33,500 nucleotides of DNA from Alistipes sp. Lineage in GTDB: Bacteria > Bacteroidota > Bacteroidia > Bacteroidales > Rikenellaceae. A model generated the notes under the pieces. The model was given only the letters and a program-made list of their open reading frames with translations. It had not been told where the DNA came from and ran no database searches. The stretch is taken from NCBI GenBank assembly GCA_017421945.1, contig JAFOHD010000001.1, forward strand, positions 1-33,500, written 5' to 3'. Shown here in pieces: positions 26,194 through 33,500 of the stretch. Made by a program: the position numbers and the translations under genes. Position 1 is the stretch's first letter; each line of letters begins with the position of its first letter.

Positions 26194-26222
26194 GATAATA
26201 TATAAGAACATACGATAAATGT

Positions 26223-26252
26223 AGCCCCACCAAGTTGTTGGTGGGGCTTTTA
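26223..26252 (+). terminator. Terminator of the alcohol dehydrogenase gene
   Basis: An 11-bp stem, AGCCCCACCAA (26223-26233) with TTGGTGGGGCT (26238-26248), has a GTTG loop and is followed by TTTTA. Confidence 0.9.
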
Positions 26253-26332
26253 ATATACTCTATTCACGACCTATTTATCACTTTATAGTAACTTATTGAT
26301 GCGGAATGAATTAATATCTATATATTTGCCAT

Positions 26333-27127
26333 ATGAAATGTGCATTGATTACTGGTGCTTCGTCGGGAATGGGGCTCGAGTATGCCCGTCAGTTGGCGGC
26401 AATGGGGTATAATATTGTTGCCGTGAGCAACGATATGGAAGGGAATCGCCGTGTGGCGGAGGAGTTGGCGCAGAGGTATGGCATTTGGGCAGAGTCGTTG
26501 TATGCCGATTTGTCGCAGCCAGAGAGTGCCCAGCAGATATATGAGAAGGTAACAAAGCGAGGTTTGGAAGTAGAGATTCTCATCAGTAATGCAGGCATGC
26601 TGCTGTTCTCGCTATTGGAGAATACCCCGGAGCAGAATATAGAGAAAATAATCTCGCTGCATTGCACCACGCCAACACTTCTGTGTCGTCTGTTTGCTCA
26701 TGACATGCGTCGCCGTGGACGTGGCAGAATATTGATTATGAGCTCGATAACAGCATGGACTCCATATCCAACCATATCGTTGTATGCAGCAACGAAAGTC
26801 TATCTCAAGAACTTCGGACAGTCGTTGTGGTATGAGATGCGCGACTCGGGTGTGAGTGTGACGACAGTATTCCCCTCGGCTGTGGATACGCCTTTCTACA
26901 CGCTGAACGACAGGATGCGGCGCAGACTGCGACGCTGGGGGTTGATGATGAGTGCCGAGCAGGTGGTGCGCAAGGCCATCAGGGCGATGATGCACTCACG
27001 CCGACGTTGTCTGCCCGGCATAATGACTAAAATAGAAGCAGGTATATGTGCCATATTACCTGCTTGTGCATTGTTACCGATACTCAAACTAAAGTCGGTA
27101 AGAAAGATATTGGAGGGGCTTAGTTAG
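26333..27127 (+). CDS. Short-chain dehydrogenase/reductase (SDR)
   Basis: A 264-residue classical SDR oxidoreductase. Cofactor motif TGASSGMG is at 7-14, structural motif SNAG at 85-88, and the catalytic set is Ser138, Tyr151 and Lys155 (SLYAATK). The C-terminal part (residues 225-264) is hydrophobic and basic and ends in LPACALLPILKLKSVRKILEGLS, possibly a membrane-associated segment, as in some lipid-acting SDRs. The substrate is unknown. The stop codon overlaps the end of the convergent glycosyltransferase gene by 8 bases, with no intergenic terminator. Confidence 0.92.
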   Translation: MKCALITGASSGMGLEYARQLAAMGYNIVAVSNDMEGNRRVAEELAQRYGIWAESLYADLSQPESAQQIYEKVTKRGLEVEILISNAGMLLFSLLENTPEQNIEKIISLHCTTPTLLCRLFAHDMRRRGRGRILIMSSITAWTPYPTISLYAATKVYLKNFGQSLWYEMRDSGVSVTTVFPSAVDTPFYTLNDRMRRRLRRWGLMMSAEQVVRKAIRAMMHSRRRCLPGIMTKIEAGICAILPACALLPILKLKSVRKILEGLS

Positions 27128-27845
27128 TCTTTTTGCTGCGAATCTTCCTGAATGGCAGTTTCAACACTCCAAACAGAGCCTCACCAAATATGCCGGTGTT
27201 CATCTTTGAAACGCCCTCACGTCGTTCGGTGAAAATGATTGACACCTCGCTGAGCTTCAGTCCTAAACGCCATGCCGAGTATTTCATCTCGATTTGGAAA
27301 CCATAGCCCTTCATCTGTACTCTATCCAAATCCAATGTCTCCAGTGCATGACGTGAGTAGCATACAAATCCTGCCGTGGCATCGCATATCGGCATGCGGG
27401 TGACATATCTGACATACATCGAGGCGGTGTAGGATAGCAGCAGGCGCGACATAGGCCAATTGATGATGTTTACACCCTGCACATATCGTGAGCCCACAAC
27501 CACATCGTATCCCTCGCAAGCCCGCTCATAGAGGCGTTCCAAGTCGTTGGGATTGTGTGAAAAATCGCAATCCATCTCAAATACATAGTCATAATCATGC
27601 TCTAATGCCCACTTAAATCCCATGATATATGCCGTGCCCAGGCCGAGCTTGCCACTGCGCTCCAAGAGATGAAGGCGCGTAGGAAACTCTACCTGACGCT
27701 GCTTCACGACCTGTGCCGTGCCGTCGGGCGAGCCATCGTCAATGACCAGCATCTGATAATCGCCCTTGAGTGTCATCACCGTGTCAATCATCTTCGAGAT
27801 GTTGTCTATCTCGTTGTATGTGGGTATGATAACAAGTTTTTTCAT
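27120..27845 (-). CDS. Polyprenol-phosphate mannosyltransferase-like GT2
   Basis: A 241-residue family 2 glycosyltransferase resembling dolichol-phosphate mannose synthase (DPM1). Key motifs are IIPTYNEIDNI at 6-16, VIDDGSPDGT at 34-43, GLGTAYIMGFKWAL, and the metal-binding MDCDFSHNPNDL at 91-102. It would transfer mannose or glucose from a nucleotide sugar to a polyprenyl phosphate at the cytoplasmic face of the membrane. There are no membrane helices apart from weak hydrophobic stretches, as in short DPM1 forms. It follows panB by 12 bases and shares its transcript; no functional link to pantothenate synthesis is evident. Confidence 0.92.
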   Translation of the reverse strand: MKKLVIIPTYNEIDNISKMIDTVMTLKGDYQMLVIDDGSPDGTAQVVKQRQVEFPTRLHLLERSGKLGLGTAYIMGFKWALEHDYDYVFEMDCDFSHNPNDLERLYERACEGYDVVVGSRYVQGVNIINWPMSRLLLSYTASMYVRYVTRMPICDATAGFVCYSRHALETLDLDRVQMKGYGFQIEMKYSAWRLGLKLSEVSIIFTERREGVSKMNTGIFGEALFGVLKLPFRKIRSKKTN

Positions 27846-27857
27846 GCTATGAATCTA

Positions 27858-28673
27858 CTAATATTGCTCCTTCTCGTTTGGAAAATCTTGCTCCTTAACA
27901 TCACTAACATAGTGTGATATGGCTTCACTCATGACTCCGTGCAAATCGGCATAACGACGCAGGAATCGTGGAGAGAAGTCGTTTGTAATGCCCAGCATGT
28001 CGTGTATCACAAGCACCTGACCATCGGTTGCACCGCCGGCACCAATGCCAATAGTTGGGATGGTGAGCTGCTCGGTAACGCGAGCTGCAAGCGTTGCGGG
28101 AATCTTCTCCAGCACCACAGCGAAACAACCAGCCTCTTCCAGCAAGTGTGCATCGTGTATGAGTTTCTGAGCCTCGGCCTCCTCCTTTGCACGCACATTG
28201 TAGGTGCCGAACTTATGTATTGACTGTGGCGTAAGTCCCAGGTGACCCATGACGGGGATACCTGCCGAGATAATGCGTTGCACCGACTCAAGAATCTCCT
28301 CGCCGCCCTCAATCTTCACAGCATCGGCCTCGGTCTCCTTCATGATGCGGATGGCCGAGTCGAGCGCAATCTTGGAATTACCTTGATATGTTCCAAATGG
28401 CAAGTCCACTACCACCAAAGCACGGGTTACACCACGCACAACCGAGCGGGCATGGTATATCATCATATCAAGTGTTATGGGCAACGTGGTTTCGTATCCC
28501 GCCATGACGTTTGCTGCCGAGTCACCCACAAGGATAACATCCACACCAGCCTTGTCAACAATCTTGGCGGTTGAATAGTCATATGATGTAAGCATGGCTA
28601 TCTTCTCGCCACGCTGCTTCATTTCTGTTAGACGCAGAGTCGTTACGGCTCTGACTGATCCTGCTACTGACAT
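27858..28673 (-). CDS. panB: 3-methyl-2-oxobutanoate hydroxymethyltransferase
   Basis: First committed step of pantothenate synthesis: transfers a hydroxymethyl group from methylene-tetrahydrofolate to alpha-ketoisovalerate. The 271-residue protein shows the family blocks with metal ligands: Asp51 in VGDSAANV, Asp90 in [11 protein letters not shown] and Glu122 in VKIEGG. The catalytic glutamate is in [33 protein letters not shown] is typical. Length is standard. It has a clean promoter upstream and a GT2 gene downstream. No panC is in the window. Confidence 0.97.
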   Translation of the reverse strand: MSVAGSVRAVTTLRLTEMKQRGEKIAMLTSYDYSTAKIVDKAGVDVILVGDSAANVMAGYETTLPITLDMMIYHARSVVRGVTRALVVVDLPFGTYQGNSKIALDSAIRIMKETEADAVKIEGGEEILESVQRIISAGIPVMGHLGLTPQSIHKFGTYNVRAKEEAEAQKLIHDAHLLEEAGCFAVVLEKIPATLAARVTEQLTIPTIGIGAGGATDGQVLVIHDMLGITNDFSPRFLRRYADLHGVMSEAISHYVSDVKEQDFPNEKEQY

Positions 28674-28723
28674 TTTAATCGGTTTAATGTAACTGTTAAA
28701 TATATGCTAAATATTATTTGCGA

Positions 28724-28755
28724 CAAATGTAGGTAAGTTTTACGGGTAAAGCAAA
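28724..28755 (-). promoter_or_regulatory. Promoter of panB
   Basis: On the minus strand, TTTG (28755-28752) and TACATTTG (28731-28724) are 20 bases apart, an exact Bacteroidetes layout. The leader would be about 45 bases. Confidence 0.75.
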
Positions 28756-28783
28756 TTTTCGCCAATACATCTTGCTTCTACCC
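28744..28783 (-). terminator. Hairpin at the end of the trmH-like gene, possible terminator
   Basis: GGGTAAAGCAA (28744-28754) pairs with TTGCTTCTACCC (28772-28783), one bulged base, including the stop codon of the upstream gene. On the minus strand the bases after it are not T-rich. It overlaps the -33 element of panB. Confidence 0.35.
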
Positions 28784-29317
28784 AATCAAATGACGCAATG
28801 CCGCAAAATATTCCCACAATACCACGCCCCCTGCGACCGATACATTTACAGAATGTTTAGTGCCCGCCTGAGGAATTTCAATTGCTCCGTCACACATGTT
28901 TACCACCTGCTGATCAACACCCTCGACCTCATTGCCGAATATGAGAGCATATTTTCTGTCGGCCTCAATCTCAAGCTCGTCAAGCATCACTGCTCCCTCG
29001 ACCTGCTCAATGGCAAGCAACGTGTAACCCTGGGCCTTGAGTTCGGTGGCACACTCCGCAGTTGTCGGGTAGTATTTCCACTCGATGGTGAGCTCTGCGC
29101 CGAGGGCACTCTTGTGAATGTCGCGTGATGGAGGTGTGGCCGTAATGCCGCACAATGCTATTCTCTCAATGGCGAAGGCGTCACCCGTACGGAAAAAGGC
29201 TCCTATGTTCTGCGCCGAGCGTACATTGTCCAGAACCACCACTACGGGTATGCGTTTCATCTTTGCAAACACATCCGCAGAGGGGCGGTTGAGTTCTGAA
29301 TTGGTAATTTTTCTCAT
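28778..29317 (-). CDS. TrmH/SpoU family RNA methyltransferase
   Basis: A 179-residue 2'-O-ribose methyltransferase of the SPOUT class acting on tRNA or rRNA. The three SPOUT motifs are visible: LDNVRSAQNIGAFFRTGDAF (motif 1, residues 29-48), YALIFGNEVEGVDQQVVNMCDGAIEIPQ (motif 2) and SVNVSVAGGVVLWEY (motif 3), which together form the knot that binds SAM. It lacks the N-terminal substrate-recognition domain found in RlmB. The exact target is not predictable. A TATATTTG box (29346-29339, minus strand) is the likely promoter. Confidence 0.92.
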   Translation of the reverse strand: MRKITNSELNRPSADVFAKMKRIPVVVVLDNVRSAQNIGAFFRTGDAFAIERIALCGITATPPSRDIHKSALGAELTIEWKYYPTTAECATELKAQGYTLLAIEQVEGAVMLDELEIEADRKYALIFGNEVEGVDQQVVNMCDGAIEIPQAGTKHSVNVSVAGGVVLWEYFAALRHLIG

Positions 29318-29338
29318 TTCTTAAGTCATTTCTTCATA

Positions 29339-29346
29339 CAAATATA
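29339..29346 (-). promoter_or_regulatory. -7 box of the trmH-like gene
   Basis: TATATTTG on the minus strand matches TAnnTTTG, about 22 bases before the ATG at 29317. No -33 element is evident. Confidence 0.45.
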
Positions 29347-29361
29347 CTACAAATCGAGAAA

Positions 29362-29401
29362 ATAACTTAACTTTGTGAGTTATAATTTAACTTTTTGAGC
29401 T
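29362..29401 (+). repeat. Tandem 20-bp repeat carrying promoter-like boxes
   Basis: ATAACTTAACTTTGTGAGTT (29362-29381) is followed directly by a second copy (29382-29401) identical at 17 of 20 positions. The first copy contains TAACTTTG (29368-29375), a perfect -7 box; in the second the box is TAACTTTT. The repeat ends at the base before the GTG start of the next gene. Confidence 0.8.
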
Positions 29402-30499
29402 GTGAAACGAATTACACGATTGTTATTGGTGGTGTTTATATCTTTGGTGCAGGCCATGAGTGTGGCTGCGCAGGAGGATATGAAGTTGCTTGTGGGTGCT
29501 GATTTCGACACCTACTTTGATAATCGCGAGTATGCTGGCAGCGATATTGGCATTTCTCAAACCATCTTCTCGTCACGACTGACTCCAACCATAGGTGTTG
29601 AGTGGAATCGCCACAACCGCCTTATGCTGGGTGTGGATATGTGGTCGAATCATGGTGATGACACCAAATTCATCTCAAAAGCACGTCCACAACTCTATTA
29701 TCAGTTTGATAATAATAAGGTGACAGCCGCCGCGGGAATCTTCTCGCGCGAAAAGCTCATGGGTGACTACACCGAACTCATCTTCAGTGACTCGGTGCGT
29801 TTCTTTGAGAATCGTGTAAATGGTTTTATGGGGCAGTATCGTGGCCGACGAGGCTTTGTGGAGCTCTCGCTTGATTGGTATGGAATGTATTCCGAGGCTT
29901 CGCGTGAGAAGTTTCGCATACTATCGGCAGGACGCTACTATTTCGATAACTACCATCGTCGCTTCTATGGCGGATATGCCATGCAGATGGGTCACTATGC
30001 CGGTAGCGAGAACATTCAGGGATGTGTGGTTGACAACATCATCGTGATGCCTCATGTGGGCGCACGCTTCACGGCATTCTTTGATTTTGATGTGAGCCTT
30101 CACTACATCCAGACCATGCAGCGTGACCGTGCAAACGAGGAGTCTTTCTCAATGCCCGGAGGTGGAATGTTGAGAGCCAGGATGGAGAAGTGGGGCGTGT
30201 TCCTGGAAGAACAGCTTTACGTGGGCGACAACTTGCAACCCTATTATTCAACTTTCCGCAGCGACTCCTTCCCTTATGGTTATGGAGGCGACCTTTATGC
30301 GGGCGAGCGATTCTTTGGCACGGATGACGGAGTGTATAGCAACACAAAGGTTGGATACAACAGAAAGTTCTTTGACTCAACGCTTCACGTAAATGCTTTT
30401 ATTGCAATGCAGTATGATGGCCAGGTGTGGGGCACGAAGCAGATGGTGCAGTTGTCGGTGCGCCTAAACAAGAATATTGATTTACAGCAAAAACGATAA
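29402..30499 (+). CDS. Predicted outer-membrane beta-barrel protein, family unknown
   Basis: A 365-residue exported protein that I do not recognise by family. It begins with a signal peptide (KRITRLLLVVFISLVQAMSVAAQ, cleavage near residue 24). The rest alternates polar and aromatic residues in a beta-strand pattern (RLTPTIGVEWNRHNRLMLGVDMWSN, RPQLYYQFDNNKVTAAAGIFSR, GFVELSLDWYGMYSE, GYAMQMGHYAG, TLHVNAFIAMQYDGQVWGTKQMVQLSVRL), consistent with a beta-barrel of roughly 14-18 strands. The start is GTG; the next Met (19) lies inside the signal peptide, which supports GTG. It precedes glnS by 11 bases, so they probably share a transcript. Function is unknown. Confidence 0.75.
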   Translation: MKRITRLLLVVFISLVQAMSVAAQEDMKLLVGADFDTYFDNREYAGSDIGISQTIFSSRLTPTIGVEWNRHNRLMLGVDMWSNHGDDTKFISKARPQLYYQFDNNKVTAAAGIFSREKLMGDYTELIFSDSVRFFENRVNGFMGQYRGRRGFVELSLDWYGMYSEASREKFRILSAGRYYFDNYHRRFYGGYAMQMGHYAGSENIQGCVVDNIIVMPHVGARFTAFFDFDVSLHYIQTMQRDRANEESFSMPGGGMLRARMEKWGVFLEEQLYVGDNLQPYYSTFRSDSFPYGYGGDLYAGERFFGTDDGVYSNTKVGYNRKFFDSTLHVNAFIAMQYDGQVWGTKQMVQLSVRLNKNIDLQQKR

Positions 30500-30510
30500 A
30501 CTATTGATAT

Positions 30511-32247
30511 ATGACAAACTTAACTAACACAGAAGTAAACGAGCCAAAGGAGAGGCTTAACTTTGTAGAAGAGGTTATCGAGGAGGCTATTGCCAAGGGA
30601 GAGAAACGTGTGCAGACCCGCTTTCCACCCGAGCCCAACGGCTACCTTCACATAGGTCATGCCAAGGCCATCTGTCTGGACTTTGGCGTAGCGGCTAAAT
30701 ATGGCGGCGTATGCAACCTTCGATTTGACGATACCAACCCCACCAAGGAGGATATGGAGTATGTGGAGGCCATCAAGGAGGATATCCAGTGGCTCGGCTT
30801 TCAGTGGGGTAACGAGTACTACGCTTCGGATTACTTTCAGCAGTTGTGGGACTTCGCCATCCGCCTAATCAAGGCGGGCAAGGCATACATCGACGAGCAG
30901 ACATCTGAGGAGATTGCTGCGCAGAAAGGTACTCCTACGCAGGCTGGCGTAGAGAGCCCATACCGCAACCGCCCCATCGAGGAGAGCCTCGAGCTGTTTG
31001 AGAAGATGAATCGTGGCGAGATTGAGGAGGGCAAGATGGTGCTGCGTGCCAAGATTGATATGGCAAGCCCTAACATGCACTTCCGCGACCCTATCATCTA
31101 CCGCGTTGTGAATCATCCTCACCACCGCACAGGCGACAAGTGGAAGGCATATCCAATGTACGACTTCGCACACGGCCAGAGCGATTACTTTGAGGGTGTC
31201 ACCCACTCGTTGTGTACCCTTGAGTTTGTACCTCACCGCCCACTTTACGATTTGTTCGTAGATTGGGTTAAGGAGGGCGACGGCCTGGGTGACTACCGCC
31301 CACGTCAGTATGAGTTCAACAAGCTCAACCTTAACTATACGCTTATGAGCAAGCGTAACCTGCTAATCCTTGTTAAGGAGGGTTTGGTCAGCGGCTGGGA
31401 TGACCCTCGCATGCCTACTTTGTGCGCCTTCCGCCGCCGTGGTTACTCGCCCGAGTCAATCCGCAACTTTGTCGATAAGATTGGTTACACCACCTACGAC
31501 GCACTCAACGACTTCGCTCTGCTTGAGAGTGCAGTGCGTGACGACCTTAACAAGCGTGCTACGCGCGTAAGTGCCGTTATCAACCCTGTGAAGCTTGTCA
31601 TCACAAACTACCCCGAGGGTCAGGTTGAAGCTATGGAGGCTGTGAACAATCCCGAGGACCCCGAAGCAGGCACCCACACCATTGAGTTCAGCCGTGAGCT
31701 GTGGATGGAGCGCGACGACTTTATGGAGGATGCGCCCAAGAAGTATTTCCGTATGACCCCCGGGCAGGAGGTACGCCTGAAGAATGCCTACATCGTCAAG
31801 TGTACGGGCTGCGAGAAGGACGAGCAGGGCAACGTGACAACCGTTTATGCCGAGTATGACCCCGACACCAAGACAGGCATGCCGGGCAGCAACCGCAAGG
31901 TTAAGGGTACACTGCACTGGGTTAGCTGCGACCACTGCCTGAAGGCCGAGGTACGTCTCTACGACCGTTTGTGGAAGGTGGAAAATCCTCGTGACGAGAT
32001 GGCTGCCATCCGCAAGGAGCAGGGCTGCGAGGCATTGGATGCTATGAAGCAGATGATTAATCCCGACTCACTCACTGTGCTTACCGAGTGCTATGTAGAG
32101 AAGTATCTGGCCGATGCCAAGCCACTCGACTACTTGCAGTTCCAGCGCATCGGTTACTTCAACGTGGATAAGGACTCTACCCCCGACCACCTTATCTTTA
32201 ACCGCACCGTGACGCTTAAGGATTCGTGGGCAAAGATGAATAAGTAA
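30511..32247 (+). CDS. glnS: Glutaminyl-tRNA synthetase
   Basis: Charges tRNA-Gln with glutamine. The 578-residue class I synthetase has RFPPEPNGYLHIGHAKAICLDFG at 38-59 (HIGH motif, 47-50) and the KMSKS-equivalent LMSKRNLL. RFDDTNPTKEDMEYVEAIKEDIQWLGF is diagnostic for the GlnRS/GluRS group, and PRQYEFNKLNLNYTLMSKR fits GlnRS. The C-terminal anticodon-binding beta-barrels hold KCTGCEKDEQGNVTTVYAEYDPDTKTG. Its presence implies direct charging of Gln and not only the transamidation route. It is likely co-transcribed with the beta-barrel gene. Confidence 0.97.
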   Translation: MTNLTNTEVNEPKERLNFVEEVIEEAIAKGEKRVQTRFPPEPNGYLHIGHAKAICLDFGVAAKYGGVCNLRFDDTNPTKEDMEYVEAIKEDIQWLGFQWGNEYYASDYFQQLWDFAIRLIKAGKAYIDEQTSEEIAAQKGTPTQAGVESPYRNRPIEESLELFEKMNRGEIEEGKMVLRAKIDMASPNMHFRDPIIYRVVNHPHHRTGDKWKAYPMYDFAHGQSDYFEGVTHSLCTLEFVPHRPLYDLFVDWVKEGDGLGDYRPRQYEFNKLNLNYTLMSKRNLLILVKEGLVSGWDDPRMPTLCAFRRRGYSPESIRNFVDKIGYTTYDALNDFALLESAVRDDLNKRATRVSAVINPVKLVITNYPEGQVEAMEAVNNPEDPEAGTHTIEFSRELWMERDDFMEDAPKKYFRMTPGQEVRLKNAYIVKCTGCEKDEQGNVTTVYAEYDPDTKTGMPGSNRKVKGTLHWVSCDHCLKAEVRLYDRLWKVENPRDEMAAIRKEQGCEALDAMKQMINPDSLTVLTECYVEKYLADAKPLDYLQFQRIGYFNVDKDSTPDHLIFNRTVTLKDSWAKMNK

Positions 32248-32269
32248 TAGAATACTTTATAAGAAAGAA

Positions 32270-32312
32270 GGGGCTGTCACTTCAACAAGTTTGAAGGACA
32301 GCCCTATTTTAT
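32270..32312 (+). terminator. Terminator of glnS
   Basis: GGGCTGTC (32271-32278) pairs with GACAGCCC (32297-32304); the loop contains TTCAACAAGTTTGAA, itself an inverted repeat, and TATTTTATT follows. The loop resembles that of the terminator at 19625-19670. Confidence 0.85.
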
Positions 32313-32480
32313 TAGCATTATATAGTACGATATATTCTCACCGATAAATCAAAAATATATCAGTTAGAAGATATGCACAAATGTGGTTATCTACTCTGCC
32401 GAACTGCTATCGCTATGTTTATTTTCAGCAAATAATTGCCACGTGCTGAAAATAAAAACCCCGAAAAACCTAATTTAAAT
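32313..32480. other. Noncoding spacer between glnS and rplS with a long inverted repeat
   Basis: I see no gene here. It holds a perfect 13-bp inverted repeat, TTTATTTTCAGCA (32418-32430) with TGCTGAAAATAAA (32444-32456), with a 13-base spacer. No T-run follows on either strand, so it is not a standard terminator. The rest is A/T-rich and featureless to my eye. Confidence 0.6.
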
Positions 32481-32511
32481 TTTGAATTCTCTTTTTCATT
32501 GCTTACCTTTG
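32481..32511 (+). promoter_or_regulatory. Promoter of rplS
   Basis: TTTG (32481-32484) and TACCTTTG (32504-32511) are 19 bases apart, an exact Bacteroidetes promoter layout. The transcript would begin near 32517, giving a leader of about 145 bases. Confidence 0.75.
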
Positions 32512-32514
32512 CAA

Positions 32515-32663
32515 CCCGTATCACCCTCTTATATCGGGCGTAAGGTTAAATACGCGACGATGCCGCAAGGTAGTAGTGCTTGGGATTATGGGCCAAGGGG
32601 CAGTATGGTAAACCCTGCGCAGCGATAATGTTGAACGATTAATTTTTAATATTTGTTGCAACA
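32515..32663 (+). promoter_or_regulatory. Structured 5' leader of rplS, candidate autoregulatory RNA
   Basis: Between the promoter and ATG 32664 the sequence is more G/C-rich than nearby spacers and can form several stems: CCCG (32515-32518) with CGGG (32535-32538); GCGTA (32538-32542) with TACGC (32551-32555); and TGCC (32561-32564) with GGCA enclosing CTTGG/CCAAG. No long open frame fills it. Many ribosomal protein genes carry such leaders that bind their own product. I cannot match this one to a named family. Confidence 0.45.
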
Positions 32664-33032
32664 ATGAACAAAGATGCAATCATTAAGCTCGTGAACGAGC
32701 AGATGTGGGCTAAGAACGAGGCTGATGTCCCACAGTTTGGTGCTGGTGATACTATCACCGTAACTTACCGTATCGTGGAGGGTAACAAGGAGCGTTTGCA
32801 GAGCTTCCGTGGTGTTGTTATCCAGATTAAGGGTACAGGCAAGACAAAGATGTTTACTATCCGTAAGATTTCTAACGGTGTAGGCGTTGAGCGTATCTTC
32901 CCTCTCTACTCTCCTCACATCGACCACATCGAGGTTAATAAGTATGGTGTTGTACGTCGTGCACGTATCTACTACTTGCGTAACCTCACAGGTAAGAAGG
33001 CTCGTATCAAGGAGCGTCGCATTTCAAAGTAG
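32664..33032 (+). CDS. rplS: 50S ribosomal protein L19
   Basis: A 122-residue component of the large ribosomal subunit at the 30S-50S interface. Recognised by [95 protein letters not shown], which spans nearly all of the family. Length is standard (about 115-125). It is a single-gene unit here with its own promoter, long leader and terminator; the trmD-rimM-rpsP neighbours found in many bacteria are absent. Confidence 0.98.
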   Translation: MNKDAIIKLVNEQMWAKNEADVPQFGAGDTITVTYRIVEGNKERLQSFRGVVIQIKGTGKTKMFTIRKISNGVGVERIFPLYSPHIDHIEVNKYGVVRRARIYYLRNLTGKKARIKERRISK

Positions 33033-33054
33033 TCGAGTACTACTGCGGTTCACA

Positions 33055-33088
33055 AAAGGCTGTCCATTGGGCAGCCTTTGTTTTTTTA
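33055..33088 (+). terminator. Terminator of rplS
   Basis: AAAGGCTGTCC (33055-33065 region) pairs with GGGCAGCCTTT (33069-33079), with an ATT-type loop and one mismatch; GTTTTTTT follows. Confidence 0.9.
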
Positions 33089-33311
33089 TGGAGAGTATGT
33101 AGCCACAGCAGAGTCGCAAATATGCTACTTTTCCTTTCTGCATATTGTACCAATCTTGCTCCTCTTGATTCAGGATAAGCGACAAACCCCTACCTTTGAC
33201 AAAGGGAGGGGACTTTAGGGGAGGGAATGTTAATATGGTTGGCGGCCGCCGCCGATTCAAGCCGACACGAAAAATGTTATTACGCCACAGGAACAGATGG
33301 CATACAGATAC
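33089..33311. other. Noncoding spacer between rplS and the rRNA operon end
   Basis: I see no gene here. It contains the palindromic element described separately at 33187-33211 and a short G/C-rich patch (GGCGGCCGCCGCC, 33241-33253). The two short open frames crossing it run into the palindrome or the 5S gene and look accidental. Confidence 0.6.
33187..33211. repeat. Palindromic intergenic element
   Basis: CCCCTaCCTTTG and CAAAGGgAGGGG form a 25-base near-perfect palindrome around one A, with a single A-G mismatch. A second partial arm (TTTAGGGGAGGG) follows at 33214-33225. From memory, similar palindromes are common between genes in Bacteroidetes; I cannot count copies here, and only one is in this window. 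Confidence 0.5.
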
Positions 33312-33342
33312 AAAAAAAACCGAGCCCTTATTAGGACTCGGC
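33312..33342 (-). terminator. Terminator of the rRNA operon
   Basis: On the minus strand CCGAG (33341-33337) pairs with CTCGG (33324-33320), with an inner TCC-type stem across one mismatch, and eight T (33319-33312) follow. It lies immediately after the 5S gene. Confidence 0.88.
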
Positions 33343-33347
33343 TTGAA

Positions 33348-33459
<112 letters not shown>

Positions 33460-33500
33460 AGAACTATACGTTTCAGTGTATCGAAACTATGCGGTTGAAC

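Noticed and set aside
33024-33260. 78-residue minus-strand open frame over the rplS terminator
   Set aside because: It overlaps the rplS end, its terminator and the palindromic repeat; no conserved features.
33460-33500. 23S rRNA 3' end
   Set aside because: These bases do not show the conserved 23S 3' sequence that I would expect; they look like the 23S-5S spacer.

Overview
The window looks like a chromosomal segment from a Bacteroidetes bacterium, most likely order Bacteroidales. Three things point there: many promoters fit the Bacteroidetes sigma-A pattern (TAnnTTTG near -7, TTTG or TTG near -33) with no strong Shine-Dalgarno sequences; Bacteroidetes-type gene neighbours occur (ricT-like PSP1 gene, gldH, trmB; acpP next to rnc); and the proteins themselves resemble Bacteroidetes homologues. 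I cannot name the genus. The content is mainly housekeeping. I see no phage, insertion sequence, CRISPR array or tRNA gene.

Layout. At 1-793 is the start of glycyl-tRNA synthetase (minus strand, cut by the window edge). Then, on the minus strand, come radC, rnc and acpP; fabF, often found between acpP and rnc in this phylum, is absent. On the plus strand at 3101-5449 are pepE, a YraN-family nuclease-like protein and the Kdo transferase waaA. A convergent hairpin separates these from a cysteine desulfidase-family gene (minus). At 6946-11167 is a minus-strand lipid and membrane group: acyl-CoA ligase, membrane-anchored LytTR regulator, acyl-ACP thioesterase and a TrhA/hemolysin III protein. Divergent from it is a tight plus-strand run at 11430-19612: a three-gene RND efflux pump (adaptor, permease, TolC-like channel), rarA, a secreted esterase and a small phosphoesterase. 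An AraC regulator (minus) faces away from a MATE exporter (plus). The ricT-like, gldH and trmB genes follow, then an iron-type alcohol dehydrogenase and a short-chain dehydrogenase. panB with a GT2 glycosyltransferase, and then a TrmH-type RNA methyltransferase, lie on the minus strand. A predicted outer-membrane beta-barrel, glnS and rplS are on the plus strand, and a 5S rRNA gene with its terminator (minus) ends the window.

Best lead. A perfect 14-bp direct repeat with a 21-bp period (11314-11348) lies just upstream of the RND pump promoter. A degenerate copy with the same core, the same 21-bp period and the same orientation relative to the downstream gene lies upstream of the acyl-CoA ligase (8716-8763). 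This is the geometry expected for LytTR-domain binding, and a LytTR regulator is encoded between the two sites, directly behind an acyl-ACP thioesterase. I infer a possible membrane-lipid or fatty-acid responsive regulon joining thioesterase, acyl-CoA ligase, TrhA and efflux. Other leads are a structured leader before rplS, a tandem 20-bp promoter duplication before the beta-barrel gene, and terminators that share a loop sequence.
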